The notes under the pieces were generated by a model. The model saw only the letters and a program-made list of their open reading frames with translations, did not search any database and was not told the DNA's origin. From Dastarcus helophoroides (Eukaryota; Arthropoda; Insecta; Coleoptera; Bothrideridae): a stretch of DNA of 64,000 nucleotides. The position numbers were made by a program, and so were the translations under genes. This document shows, in pieces, positions 1 through 8,731 of this stretch (position 1 is the stretch's first letter; every line of letters starts with the position of its first letter). The stretch lies in NCBI GenBank assembly GCA_028583605.1, contig CM053331.1, positions 40,987,283 to 41,051,282 of the forward strand, in the 5' to 3' direction.

Positions 1-690
1 GAAAGAGAATTCTTCTGAAAACTACGATGACGAAAGAAGATTACTCTTACGAGGAGGCGTCCACGTAGGAAGAGAACTCTTTTTACAAGAATAATGACCA
101 AAAAAGAGAAATCTTTTGACGAGAACGATGACCAAAGAAGGCAATTCTTTAGAGAACGATGGCGAAAAAAGCTGATTCTTTCGACCAAGCTGACGATGAC
201 AGTTGAAACTTTTTTCAACGACGGATGACGCAAGAAACTAATTATTTTCTCCAGAAGATGCAAACGATGAAAAAACGTAATTATTTAGAGAAGACGACGA
301 CGAAAGAACAGAACTCTTTTAAAGGCGATGACGAAGCGACGAGAGAGAATTCTTCTGAAGACTACAACGGCGAAAGAAAATTACTCTTACGAAGAGGCGG
401 CAACGAAAGGAGAACGAGAACGCTGACCGAAAGAGAGAATTCTTTTGACGAGAACGTCGACCAAAAAAGATTGAAGACAACGATGACGAAAAGAGCTGAT
501 TCTTTTGACCAAGATGACGATGAAAGATGAAGGTTTTTTCACGATAAATAATTATTTTCTCTCGAAGATGCAAACGATAAAAAAACGTAATTATTTGTAT
601 AAGACGACGACGAAAGAAGAAAATTCTCTTAAAGACGATGACGGCTTTGGTGCAAGATGCAAATATCTCGGTCTGTGGGAGCTTTAAATG
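1..690. repeat. Purine-rich degenerate tandem repeat
   Basis: GA-rich sequence in which the same blocks recur at offsets of about 310-340 bases. The block around 241-300 returns at 551-610, and the block at the window's start returns at about 341. Short sub-blocks with GACGA and AAGA cores recur inside each unit. Reading frames through it give only low-complexity charged peptides, so I do not call a gene. The array is cut by the window's left edge. Confidence 0.7.
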
Positions 691-1407
691 TTGGATATTG
701 TAGGTGCACGTTGAACAAAGAGTTTTATGAATAAGAGCTATTCGCTTACAACATTTCTAAACGCAGATTTATATCGAGCCGGCGTTTTAAATTGAAATAC
801 CTTTTTATAACTTGTACACATATATATGTAACTAGATAACGCAGATATATAACGTGTGTGTTAAAATTATCTATATTGTCATATGTAGCGAAACAACTAG
901 GTACTTGCGCCAGCGATATTTTTAAATGAAAACTAAAATATTTAATTACTTTCAAGTTTTCAAATACCACAGCAGAACTGACGATTTGAATCGAGGTTCA
1001 ACTTCATCGCCACACTCAATTCCTCGACAATTCAATGGACTTAGGTGCCGAAGTTTGAATCGATCAGTCGGAGTGAGTCGAAGGATCGAAGCAATTGGGC
1101 GAAAAAGTTGCATTTTAATTTAACGCTTTATTAGTTGACAATAATTTAATTTTATCATTATGTCGCTCAAGTGTGTGGAATTTATGCCGGATAGAGTGTT
1201 ACAATGTATTAAAGGCGTCTCTTTTTATGACCGCGAAGGATATAAAAGTTGTTTAATTAAATTTCGTTTAACGTTGCATAGCCTATATTTTATAGTTTTA
1301 TGCGAACGGCAAAAGATATTCCCTCCTGCAGTTCGGATTTTAAATAGTGCTCAAAATGCATTTTCATAAACAAAAGTTTCCCGAAACTCGTAAAAGATGT
1401 TGCAAGA
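691..1407. other. AT-rich sequence, no feature seen
   Basis: No repeat structure, RNA gene or convincing coding signal. Only short chance open frames are present. Confidence 0.5.
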
Positions 1408-2040
1408 AACAATAGAGGACGTAAAGCAATTTTATCGAGTATTTCGCTCTTAACAATATTGTATATGAATTTATTCATTCAATTTTTCCCTATTTAATGT
1501 TAGATCCTTCCGAAGGATCAGTGGATCATCCTTCGTAAAACAGATGATCGAGTATAGTTCTTGAACTAAGTACTTACAATTAAAAAGCTTCTCATTATTT
1601 ACTTTTTCATCGAAGAATTTCGATGCTTCATTCCGAACGTTAGGGAAACATCTTGAACTAATGGTAACATAGCAGCTCTATTATTCCTTCCAAAGGCCTC
1701 TTTTTAAAGCTTGGTTGCGAAAAGTTTATCACATAAGCAGTGCTGTTGTAGCCTCAGAAAATCTACCGCAAAGCGGCTTGAAGAATGCTATTGTATCCAC
1801 GCGGACAGTCTATGCTAAAAATCGAGTAGTGGTGGCGTTTTTTTTTATTACGTGACGAAGATCTAACGTTTTCAAAACTTTTTGCTACGATTATTGTCGC
1901 TGAATTACCTTAAATGCGATATAAAAACAATCGAGGGTGCAAACTGAAAAAAAAGAAAAAGAAAAAATTAAACCATTAAAAGAAAATGTCTAGAAGAAGT
2001 CGAAATTTCGAAGAATAGGCGAAATTTCGAAGAATAGTCA
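1408..2040. repeat. Duplicated segment, copy A
   Basis: This ~0.6 kb segment is repeated with high similarity at 6,972-7,600 and, in shorter form, at 6,488-6,974. The copies share the start (GGACGTAAAGCAATTTTATC), a middle part that on the minus strand resembles an exon fragment, and a 3' part that runs into the AAATTTCGA satellite. In this copy the exon-like frame is broken by small indels, and the plus-strand frame that is open in the 7.3 kb copy is interrupted. Since copies A and C both end in the satellite, they probably arose by duplication within the array. Confidence 0.75.
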
Positions 2041-4025
2041 AAATTTGTAAAATATTTTCGAATTTAAACTCGTAGACATTCCGCGAAGAAAATCCATAAA
2101 ATCAAAATTTCGAGTTTCAAGTCAACAATCAATAAATAAAAGAAACTGTCTGAGAAAAAGTTGAAATTTCGAAGAAAAAGTTGAAATTTCGAAGAAAAAA
2201 TTGAAATTTCGAGGAATAGTCGAAATGTATAAAATATTTTCGAATTTAAACTCGTAGAAAACGGAAAGAAAATCGAAAAACTCTATAAAATCAAAAATTT
2301 GAGTTTCGAGACGCAACAAATAACAGAAAATGTCCAAGAAAAAGTTAAAATTTCGAAAAAAAAAGTTGACATTTCGAAGAATTCCTGAAATGTACAGAAT
2401 AGTTTCGAATTTAAACTCGTAGAAATTCCGCGAAGAAAATCGAAAAATTCTATAAAATCAAAAATTCGAGTTTCAAATCGCAACAAATAAAAGAAAATGT
2501 CCAAGAAAAAGTTGAAATTTTGAAGAAAAAGTTGAAATTTCGAAGACAAAGTTGAAATTTCGAAGAATAGTCGAAATGTATAGAATATTTTCGAAAAACT
2601 CGTAGATAACGCGAAGAAAATCGAAAAATTCTATAAAATCAAAAATTCGAGTTTCAAGTCGCAACAAATAAAAGAAAATGTCCAAAAAAAAAGTTGAAAT
2701 TTCGAAGACAAAATTGAAATTTCGAAGAATAGTCGAGATGTATGGAATATTTTCGAATTTAAACTCGTAGAAATAATTTCGCGAAGAAAATCGAAAAATT
2801 CTATAAAATTAAAAATTTGCGTTTCGAGTCGCAACAAATAAAAAAAAAGTTGAAATTTCGAAGACAAAGTTGAAATTTCGAAGAATAGTCGAAATGTATA
2901 GAATATTTTCGAAAAACTCGTAGATAACGCGAAGAAAATCGAAAAATTCTATAAAATCAAAAATTCGAGTTTCGAGTCGCAACAAGTAAAAGAAAATGAC
3001 TAAAAAAAGTTGAAAATTTCGAAGACAAAATTGAAATTTCGAAGAATAGTCGAGATGTATAGAATATTTTCGAATTTAAACTCGTAGAAATAATTCCGCG
3101 AAGAAAATCGAAAAATTCTATAAAATCAAAAATTTGCGTTTCGAGTCCCAACAAAGAAAAGAAAATGTTTAAGAAAAAGTTGAAATTTCGAAAAGAAAGT
3201 TGAAATTTCGAACAATAATCGAAATGTATAGAATATTCTCGAAAAACTCGTAGAAAACGCGAAGAAAATCGAAAAATTCTATAGAATCAAACATTCGAGT
3301 TTCGAGTCGCAACAAATAAATGAAAATGTCTAAGAAAAAGTTAAAATTTTGAAGACATAGTTAAAATTTCAAAGAATAGTTGAAATGTATAGAATATTTT
3401 CGAATTTAAATTCGTAGAAATTCCGCGAAGAAAATCGAAAAATTCTATAAAATCGAAAATTCGAGTTTCGAGTCGCAACAAATAAAAGAAAATGTCGAAG
3501 AAAAAGTTGAAATTTCGAAGAATAGTAGAAAAGTATAGAATATTTTCGAATTTAAACTTGTAGAAATTCCGCGAAGAAAATCGAAAAATTCTATAAAATC
3601 AAAAATTCAAGTTGCAACAAATAAAACAAAAGGTCCAAGAAAAAGTTGAAATTTCGAAGACAAAGTTGAAATTTCGAAGATAAAGTTGAAATTTCGAAGA
3701 ATAGTCGAAATGTATAGAATATTTTCAAATTTCAACTCGTAGAAATTCCGCGAAAAAAATCGAAAAATTCTATAAAATCAAAGATTCGAGTTTCGAGTCG
3801 CAACAAATAAAAGAAAATGTCCAAGAAAAAGTTGAAACTTCGAAAAGTAGTCGAAATTTATAGAATATTTTCGACTTTAAATTCGTCGAGAAACTCGAAA
3901 AATTCTAGAAAATCGAAATTTTGAGTTTCTAGTCAGCAATCAACAAATAAACGAAAATATTTTTACAAAATCGAAACTTCGAAGAATAGAATATAGAATA
4001 TATTCGAATTTAAACTTGTGTAATG
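1980..4025. repeat. AAATTTCGA-type satellite array
   Basis: Tandem array with units of roughly 145-180 bp. A landmark (CTATAAAATCAAAAATTCGAG and near variants) recurs at about 2282, 2450, 2630, 2799, 2949, 3118, 3287, 3445, 3590 and 3769. Within units the phrase GTTGAAATTTCGAAGA is repeated one to three times, so unit length varies. Minus-strand open frames rich in F, S, K, L and I are translations of the satellite, not genes. Confidence 0.9.
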
Positions 4026-4370
4026 GATTTTCCGTCGTAGATACCTCGGACGTGATTTAGTAAATATAATTAAAGAGATTGATTTTGTGTACTATAATAT
4101 ATTAATACTTTTAAATGATCCTTATAATAAACTTACTTCTAACAAAGGTTTGACCAGACTGACTATTCTAATTCTAAATACAATACATACATTTTACACC
4201 CTGATCCTTTTTCGCAACGGGGTTTCCGCTTGTTCTTTAGTTAGATCTTACAAGTGGAGGAAACATCCAACACACAATAAGAATAAGTAATTTAGATGAA
4301 ACAGATGTAACAACTTTGGTACTTAGAAGGATCTGGACCCAAGTGGGTAGGGTAGGTACATTACACTTGT
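4026..4370. other. Non-satellite island between arrays
   Basis: About 345 bases of ordinary AT-rich sequence separate the main array from a more diverged array. A 67-codon plus-strand open frame is present, but it is short and resembles nothing I recognise. Confidence 0.4.
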
Positions 4371-5688
4371 CGAAATTCCGCAAACGATTGAAAAATTCTA
4401 GAAAATTAAATTTTTGAGTTCCGATCCAAAAATCAAAAAATAAAACAAAATATCAACAAAAAAAAAATAGAAAAATTTCGAAGAATAAGCTAAATTTATA
4501 GAATATTTTCGAATTTAAACTCGTAGAAATTCTGCAAATCGAAAAATTCTAGAAAAATTTTAAGTTTAGAGTTAAAAATCAAGAAATAAAAGGAAATGTC
4601 ACCAAAAAAGTAGAAATTTCGAAAAATTAGCGGAATTTATAAATAACAAAAATATTTTTTAAAAAATCGAATCTTCGAAGAATAGAATGTAAAATTCTTT
4701 AAAGTTAAACTTGTCGAAATTCTGCAATGAATCAAAAAATTCTAGAAAATTAAAATTTTGAGTTTCGAGTCAAAAATCAAGAATTAAAACAAAATATCAA
4801 ACAAAATAGAGAAATTTCGAAGAATAAGTGAAATTTATAGAATATTTTCGAATTTAAACTCGTACAAATTCTGCAAAAAAAAATCGAAACATTCTAGTAA
4901 AATTAAAAATTCGAGTTTCGAATCAACAACAACATTATTTCTTAATTATTAAGAAATAATGTCTAAAAAATATCGAAATTTTGAATATTCGGAATCTATA
5001 GAATACTATCGAATTGAAACTTGTCGAAATTCTGCAAAAAATCAAAAATTGTTAGAAAAAAAAAAGATTTTGTGTTGTGAGGCAAAAATTAAGCAAATTT
5101 AAAAAAAATATATTTCGAGGAACAGTCGAAATTGATCAAAAACAATCCAAAAATTCTAAAAAAAATTTAAGTTTAGAGATAAAAATCAAGAAAAAAAGGA
5201 AATGTCTTCAAAAAAAGGAGAAATTTCGACAAATTGGCGGAATTTATGCATAACAGAAATATTTAAAAAAAAAATGGAAACTTCGACGAATAGAATATAA
5301 AAATTTTTGAAGTTAAAATTGTGGAAATTTCGCAAAGAAACAAAAATATCTAGAAAATTAAAATTTTCAGTTCCGAGTTAAAAATCAAGAAATAAAACAA
5401 AATATCAAAAAAAAAATAGAAAAATTTCGAAGAATAAGTGAAATTTATAGAATATTTTCGAATTTAAACTCGCAGAAATTCTGTAAAGAAAATCAAAAAA
5501 TTCTAGTAAAATCAATAATTTGAATTTCGAATCAACAATTAAGAAGTAATGTCTAAAAAATATCGAAATTTTGAATATTCGGAATCTATAGAATACTGTC
5601 GAATTTAAACTTGTCGAAATTCTGCGGAAAAATTAAAAATTTCTAGAAAAAGAAGAGTTTGTGTTCGAGTCAAAAAATTAAGAAAAGT

Positions 5689-5898
5689 TTTGGTGGAACG
5701 GACTGGTCTTTGGTGACCTTCAAAAACTGAAATACAAATGTTGTCCCCTGAAACCAAGAAAGATTAAAAAACACCACAAAGGTTGCTCTAACGCGTTTCG
5801 ATAGCCAAGCTATCATCTTCAGAGAGATACTGAGTATCTCGGTTGCGTTTTTTAATATTTCTTGGTTTCAGGGGACAAGATTTGTATTTCAATTTTTG
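5689..5898 (-). mobile_element. Short hammerhead-like element, inverted plus partial direct copy
   Basis: A full unit in minus orientation (about 5,689-5,828) is followed by a truncated plus-orientation copy (about 5,841-5,898). The insertion into the satellite is flanked by a 9-bp duplication, AAGAAAAGT, at 5,680-5,688 and 5,899-5,907. The unit matches the elements at 6.65 and 59.4-59.7 kb: a TCTCTCTGAAGATGA-type head, then a TTTCTTGGTTTCAGGGGACA block, and an end like CCGTTCCACCAAA. An inverted full copy joined to a truncated direct copy is a configuration known for Penelope-like terminal repeats. No protein is encoded. Confidence 0.7.
5786..5826 (-). ncRNA. Hammerhead-like motif with extra core base
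   Basis: On the minus strand: CTCT / CTGAAGA-T / stem II GATAGC-TTG-GCTATC / GAAA / CGCGT / T / AGAG. Stem I is 4 bp (CTCT with AGAG). Stem II differs from the other copies (GACAGC/GCTGTC) by a compensatory C-G to T-A pair change, which supports selection for pairing, at least in the past. One nucleotide (T) lies between CTGAAGA and stem II and is not part of the hammerhead consensus. Confidence 0.5.
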
Positions 5899-6220
5899 AA
5901 GAAAAGTCTAAAAAAAATAGGTTTCGAGAAACGGTCGAAATTTCGAACAATAGTCGAAATAAATAGATTTTCAAATTTAAAACTGTCGAAATTGCGCAAG
6001 AAAATTCTACAAAAATTCTGAGTTTAGAGTTAAAAATCAAGAAATAGAAGGAAAGGTCTCCAAAAAAAAAACAGAAATTTGGAAAAATTGGCGGAATTTA
6101 TGATTATTTTCGATTTTAAATTCGTCGAAATTTGGCAAAGAAAATCGAAAATCTAGTAAATTGAAAATTCGAGTTCCGAGCCAACAATCAACAAATAATA
6201 ATTTTCTGGGGGTTAAAAGG

Positions 6221-6353
6221 AAGAAATGGGCGACGTAGAAGCTGACTGAATTGAAGGAAGAAATGGGCGACGTAGAAGCTGACTGAATTGAAGGAAGAAA
6301 TGGGCGACGTAGAAGCTGACTGAAGTGAAGGAAGAAATGGGCGAAGAAGCTCA
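6221..6353. repeat. 37-bp minisatellite
   Basis: Four copies of a 37-bp unit containing AAGAAATGGGCGACGTAGAA start at 6221, 6258, 6295 and 6332. The last is shortened. Confidence 0.9.
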
Positions 6354-6640
6354 ATGAATTGTTTGTTCCTGTGAAATGTAGAAAGTCGATATCGTCCGAA
6401 ATATGTTCTTCATAGTATCTACTCTGGATTCTGGATTCGTTGTGGGTTGCCTAAAGTTTAGGCCAGCACTTAGGCCACCCTTTCCGGGCCCATCGCTCCT
6501 AACAATATTGCATATGAATTTATTCATTCAATTTTTTCCCTATTTAATGTTAGATCGTTTCGAAGGATCAGTGGATCATCCTTCGTAAAACAAGATAATC
6601 GAGCATCGTTCTAGAAACTAGAAACTAAGTAAGTACTTAC

Positions 6641-6790
6641 TTACTTAGTTTCTCTCTGAAGATGACAGCTTGGCTGTCGAAACGCGTTAGAGCAACCTTT
6701 GTTGTGTTTTTAATTTTTCTTGGTTTCAGGGGACAAGTTCTGTGTTTCAATTTTTGAAGATAACCAAGGACCAGTCCGTTCCATCAAACA
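6641..6790 (+). mobile_element. Short hammerhead-like element, single unit
   Basis: A 150-bp insertion flanked by an 11-bp duplication TAAGTACTTAC (6,630-6,640 and 6,791-6,801). The paralogous segments at about 1,567 and 7,122 carry the uninterrupted site (CTAAGTACTTACAATT). The element starts with a hammerhead-like motif and ends CCGTTCCATCAAACA. It has no coding capacity. The duplication length and the absence of terminal inverted repeats argue for retroposition rather than a DNA transposon. Confidence 0.8.
6652..6692 (+). ncRNA. Hammerhead-like motif with extra core base
   Basis: Order: CTCT (6652-6655), CTGAAGA (6656-6662), an extra T (6663), stem II GACAGC (6664-6669) / GCTGTC (6673-6678) with loop TTG, GAAA (6679-6682), CGCGT (6683-6687), T (6688), AGAG (6689-6692). 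Stem I is CTCT/AGAG. Stem III is the palindrome ACGCGT, so it can form only poorly in cis but well between two molecules. The predicted cleavage triplet is GTT. The extra T makes this a variant, not a consensus hammerhead. Confidence 0.5.
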
Positions 6791-6801
6791 TAAGTACTTA
6801 C

Positions 6802-6949
6802 AATTAAAAAGCTTCTCATTATTTATTTCTTCATCGAGGAATTTCGATGCTTCATTTCGAACGTTTGGGGAAACATCTTGAACTAATGGTAACATAGCAG
6901 CCCTACTATTCTTTCCAAATGCCCTTTTTAAAGCTTCGTTGCGGAAAGT
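6802..6949 (-). pseudogene. Exon-like fragment ending at a splice donor
   Basis: The minus-strand frame reads a helical-looking peptide starting TFRNEALKRAFGKNSRAAML and continuing through VRNEASKFLDEE. An in-frame stop lies just upstream (6,950-6,952). The frame ends at a GTAAGT donor-like site (GT at 6,801-6,800). The alternating pattern of small and hydrophobic residues with an N/D-VR motif is reminiscent of a HEAT-type helix pair, but I do not recognise the family. The equivalent frames at 1.6 and 7.2 kb are broken, so this is most likely a captured gene fragment. The hammerhead-like element is inserted exactly at the donor. Confidence 0.35.
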
Positions 6950-6971
6950 TTATCGCATAAGCAGTGCTATT

Positions 6972-7610
6972 GAGGACGTAAAGCAATTTTATCGAGTATT
7001 TCGCTCTTAACAATATTGCATATGAATTTATTCATTCAATTTTTTCCCTATTTAATGCTAGATCCTTCCGAAGGATTAGTGAATCATCCTTCGTAAAGAG
7101 GATGATCGTGTATCGTTCTTGAACTAAGTACTTACAATTAAAAAGCTTCTCATTATTTACTTTTTCATCGAAGAATTTCGATGCTTCATTCCGAACGTTA
7201 GGGAAACATCTTGAACTAATGGTAACATAGCAGCTCTATTATTCCTTCCAAAGGCCTCTTTTTAAAGCTTGGTTGCGAAAAGTTTATCGCATAAGCAAAA
7301 CTGTTGTTGCCTCAGAAAATCTACCGCAAAGCGGCTTGAGGAATGGTATTGTATCCACGCGGACAATCTATGCTAAAAATCGAGAAGTGGTGGCGTTTTA
7401 TCGATTACGTGACGACGATCTAACGTTTTCAAAACTTTTTGCTACGATTATTGTCGCTGAATTACCTTAAATGCGATATAAAAACAATCGAGGGTGCAAA
7501 CTGAAAAAAAAGAAAAAGAAAAAATTAAACCATTAAAAGAAAATGTCTAGAAGAAGTCGAAATTTCGAAGAATAGGCGAAATTTCGACGAATAGTCAAAA
7601 TTTACAAAAT
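6972..7610. repeat. Duplicated segment, copy C
   Basis: Closest match to copy A at 1,408-2,040, extending into the satellite. It contains an uninterrupted plus-strand frame of 65 codons (7,273-7,470, phrase VVASENLPQSGLRNG) that is frameshifted in copy A. I see no known domain, and one open copy out of two is weak support for coding, so it is left as part of the repeat. Confidence 0.75.
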
Positions 7611-7820
7611 ATTTTCGCATTTAAACTCGTAGAAATTCCGCGAAAAAAATTAAAAAATTCTATAAAATCAAAATGTTGAGTTTCGAATCAACAATCAACA
7701 AATAACAGAAAATGTTTAAGAAAAAGTTGAAATTTCGAAAAAAAAGGTGAAATTTCGAAGAATTGTTGAAATGTATAGAATATTTTCGAATTTAAACTCG
7801 TAGAAATTCCGCGAAGAGCA
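7545..7820. repeat. AAATTTCGA-type satellite fragment
   Basis: About 1.5 units of the same satellite as at 2-4 kb, attached to duplicated segment copy C. It ends abruptly where the non-LTR retrotransposon tail begins. Confidence 0.85.
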
Positions 7821-7888
7821 CTTAGGCCACCATTTCCGGGCCTATTGTGTTATCCGCGCGGTTGAAGAGTCCTTGGTCATTCATTCAG

Positions 7889-8313
7889 TCACCCAATCTT
7901 GTCGAGAAACTTAAGAACGTCCCTTGGATGCGCCTCTCTCAAACTGGCCACACTAGGCCAGAAGTCCCCCAGCGTGGATCCTCTGATTGATGCTAGTGTC
8001 GGGCAGTGACACATCACGTGCTCGACACTTTCATCTTTTTTTAAACACCCTCTGCAGCTCGGGTTGTTTATAATTCCCATTCTGTGGAGGTGTTTGTTTA
8101 ATCGACAGTGACCTGTCCGTATCCCTACAAGTTTCCTGAGATTATTCCTTGAGAGTTGTAGGCATAGTTTTGTCCTTTTCCCATATGGCATTCTGACGAA
8201 TGTGTGAGTTTCTCGGCATGTTGTTATTGATGCCCATATGGCTTTGTGTTTGCGATAAATTTTTTCGTTAAGTAGGGATCTCGCCAGGGGAAGGGTTGGT
8301 TCTAGTATCTACG
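7889..8313 (-). pseudogene. Non-LTR retrotransposon ORF2 C-terminus (partial)
   Basis: An open minus-strand frame of about 142 codons ends in a natural stop at 7,889-7,891. It contains a phrase LVGIRTGHCRLNKHLHRMGI followed by a C-x2-C-x8-H-x4-C cluster and EHVMCHCPTL. This is the characteristic tail of insect Jockey/R1/I-type LINE polyproteins, after the RNase H-like part. The frame is closed upstream by a stop near 8,314. Endonuclease and reverse transcriptase domains are absent, so this is a 5'-truncated dead copy. The finger spacing does not tell the clade with certainty. Confidence 0.85.
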
Positions 8314-8475
8314 TTTAATACTTCTTTTTAGGCTTCCTCCTTTAGTTGGCAATTTAAAGACTAAGATAAAAGACGTAAGGGTTCATTGACATTGAACTCT
8401 GCAAAATTTCAGTTTTTTTTTAAATGCAAAAAGTATAAATGTGAATTGTGTAGCTTTATTCTCATAAAATGTACC

Positions 8476-8731
8476 CTTCATGATAATTTTTAGGTTTAAT
8501 GGTGTTACAATTTGACTGTCGATGCCCGGATGTTACGAGGGGATGTGTACGGCGCCCCGGCGTATAACGGAGCCGCACGCTACCCTCGGTACAGAGCACT
8601 ATGCTTCATGATAATTTTTAGGTTTAATGGTGTTACGATTTGACTGTCGATGCCCGGATGTTACGAGGGGATGTGGAAGGCGCCCCGACGTATAACGGAG
8701 CCGCACGCCACCCTAAGTACAGAGCATGCAA
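8476..8731. repeat. GC-rich 128-bp tandem duplication
   Basis: Two copies with a period of 128 bp (starts 8,476 and 8,604), both containing TGACTGTCGATGCCCGGATG and the block GTATAACGGAGCCGCACGC. It is markedly more GC-rich than its surroundings. The function is not recognised. Confidence 0.9.

Larger units (their letters stand above)
4371..6190. repeat. Diverged AAATTTCGA-type satellite
   Basis: Same family as the 2-4 kb array but with more divergence and longer, irregular spacing. Landmarks such as ATAGAATATTTTCGAATTTA recur at about 4498, 4838 and 5450. It is interrupted at 5,689-5,898 by an insertion carrying a hammerhead-like motif. Confidence 0.8.
6488..6974. repeat. Duplicated segment, copy B
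   Basis: A shorter copy of the segments at 1,408 and 6,972, directly abutting the latter. It is split by the 150-bp hammerhead-like insertion at 6,641-6,790. The unsplit sequences in copies A and C act as empty sites and define the insertion boundaries. A phrase just upstream (CACTTAGGCCACC...TTTCCGGGCC) recurs at 7,818-7,842 next to the non-LTR retrotransposon remnant. Confidence 0.75.
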
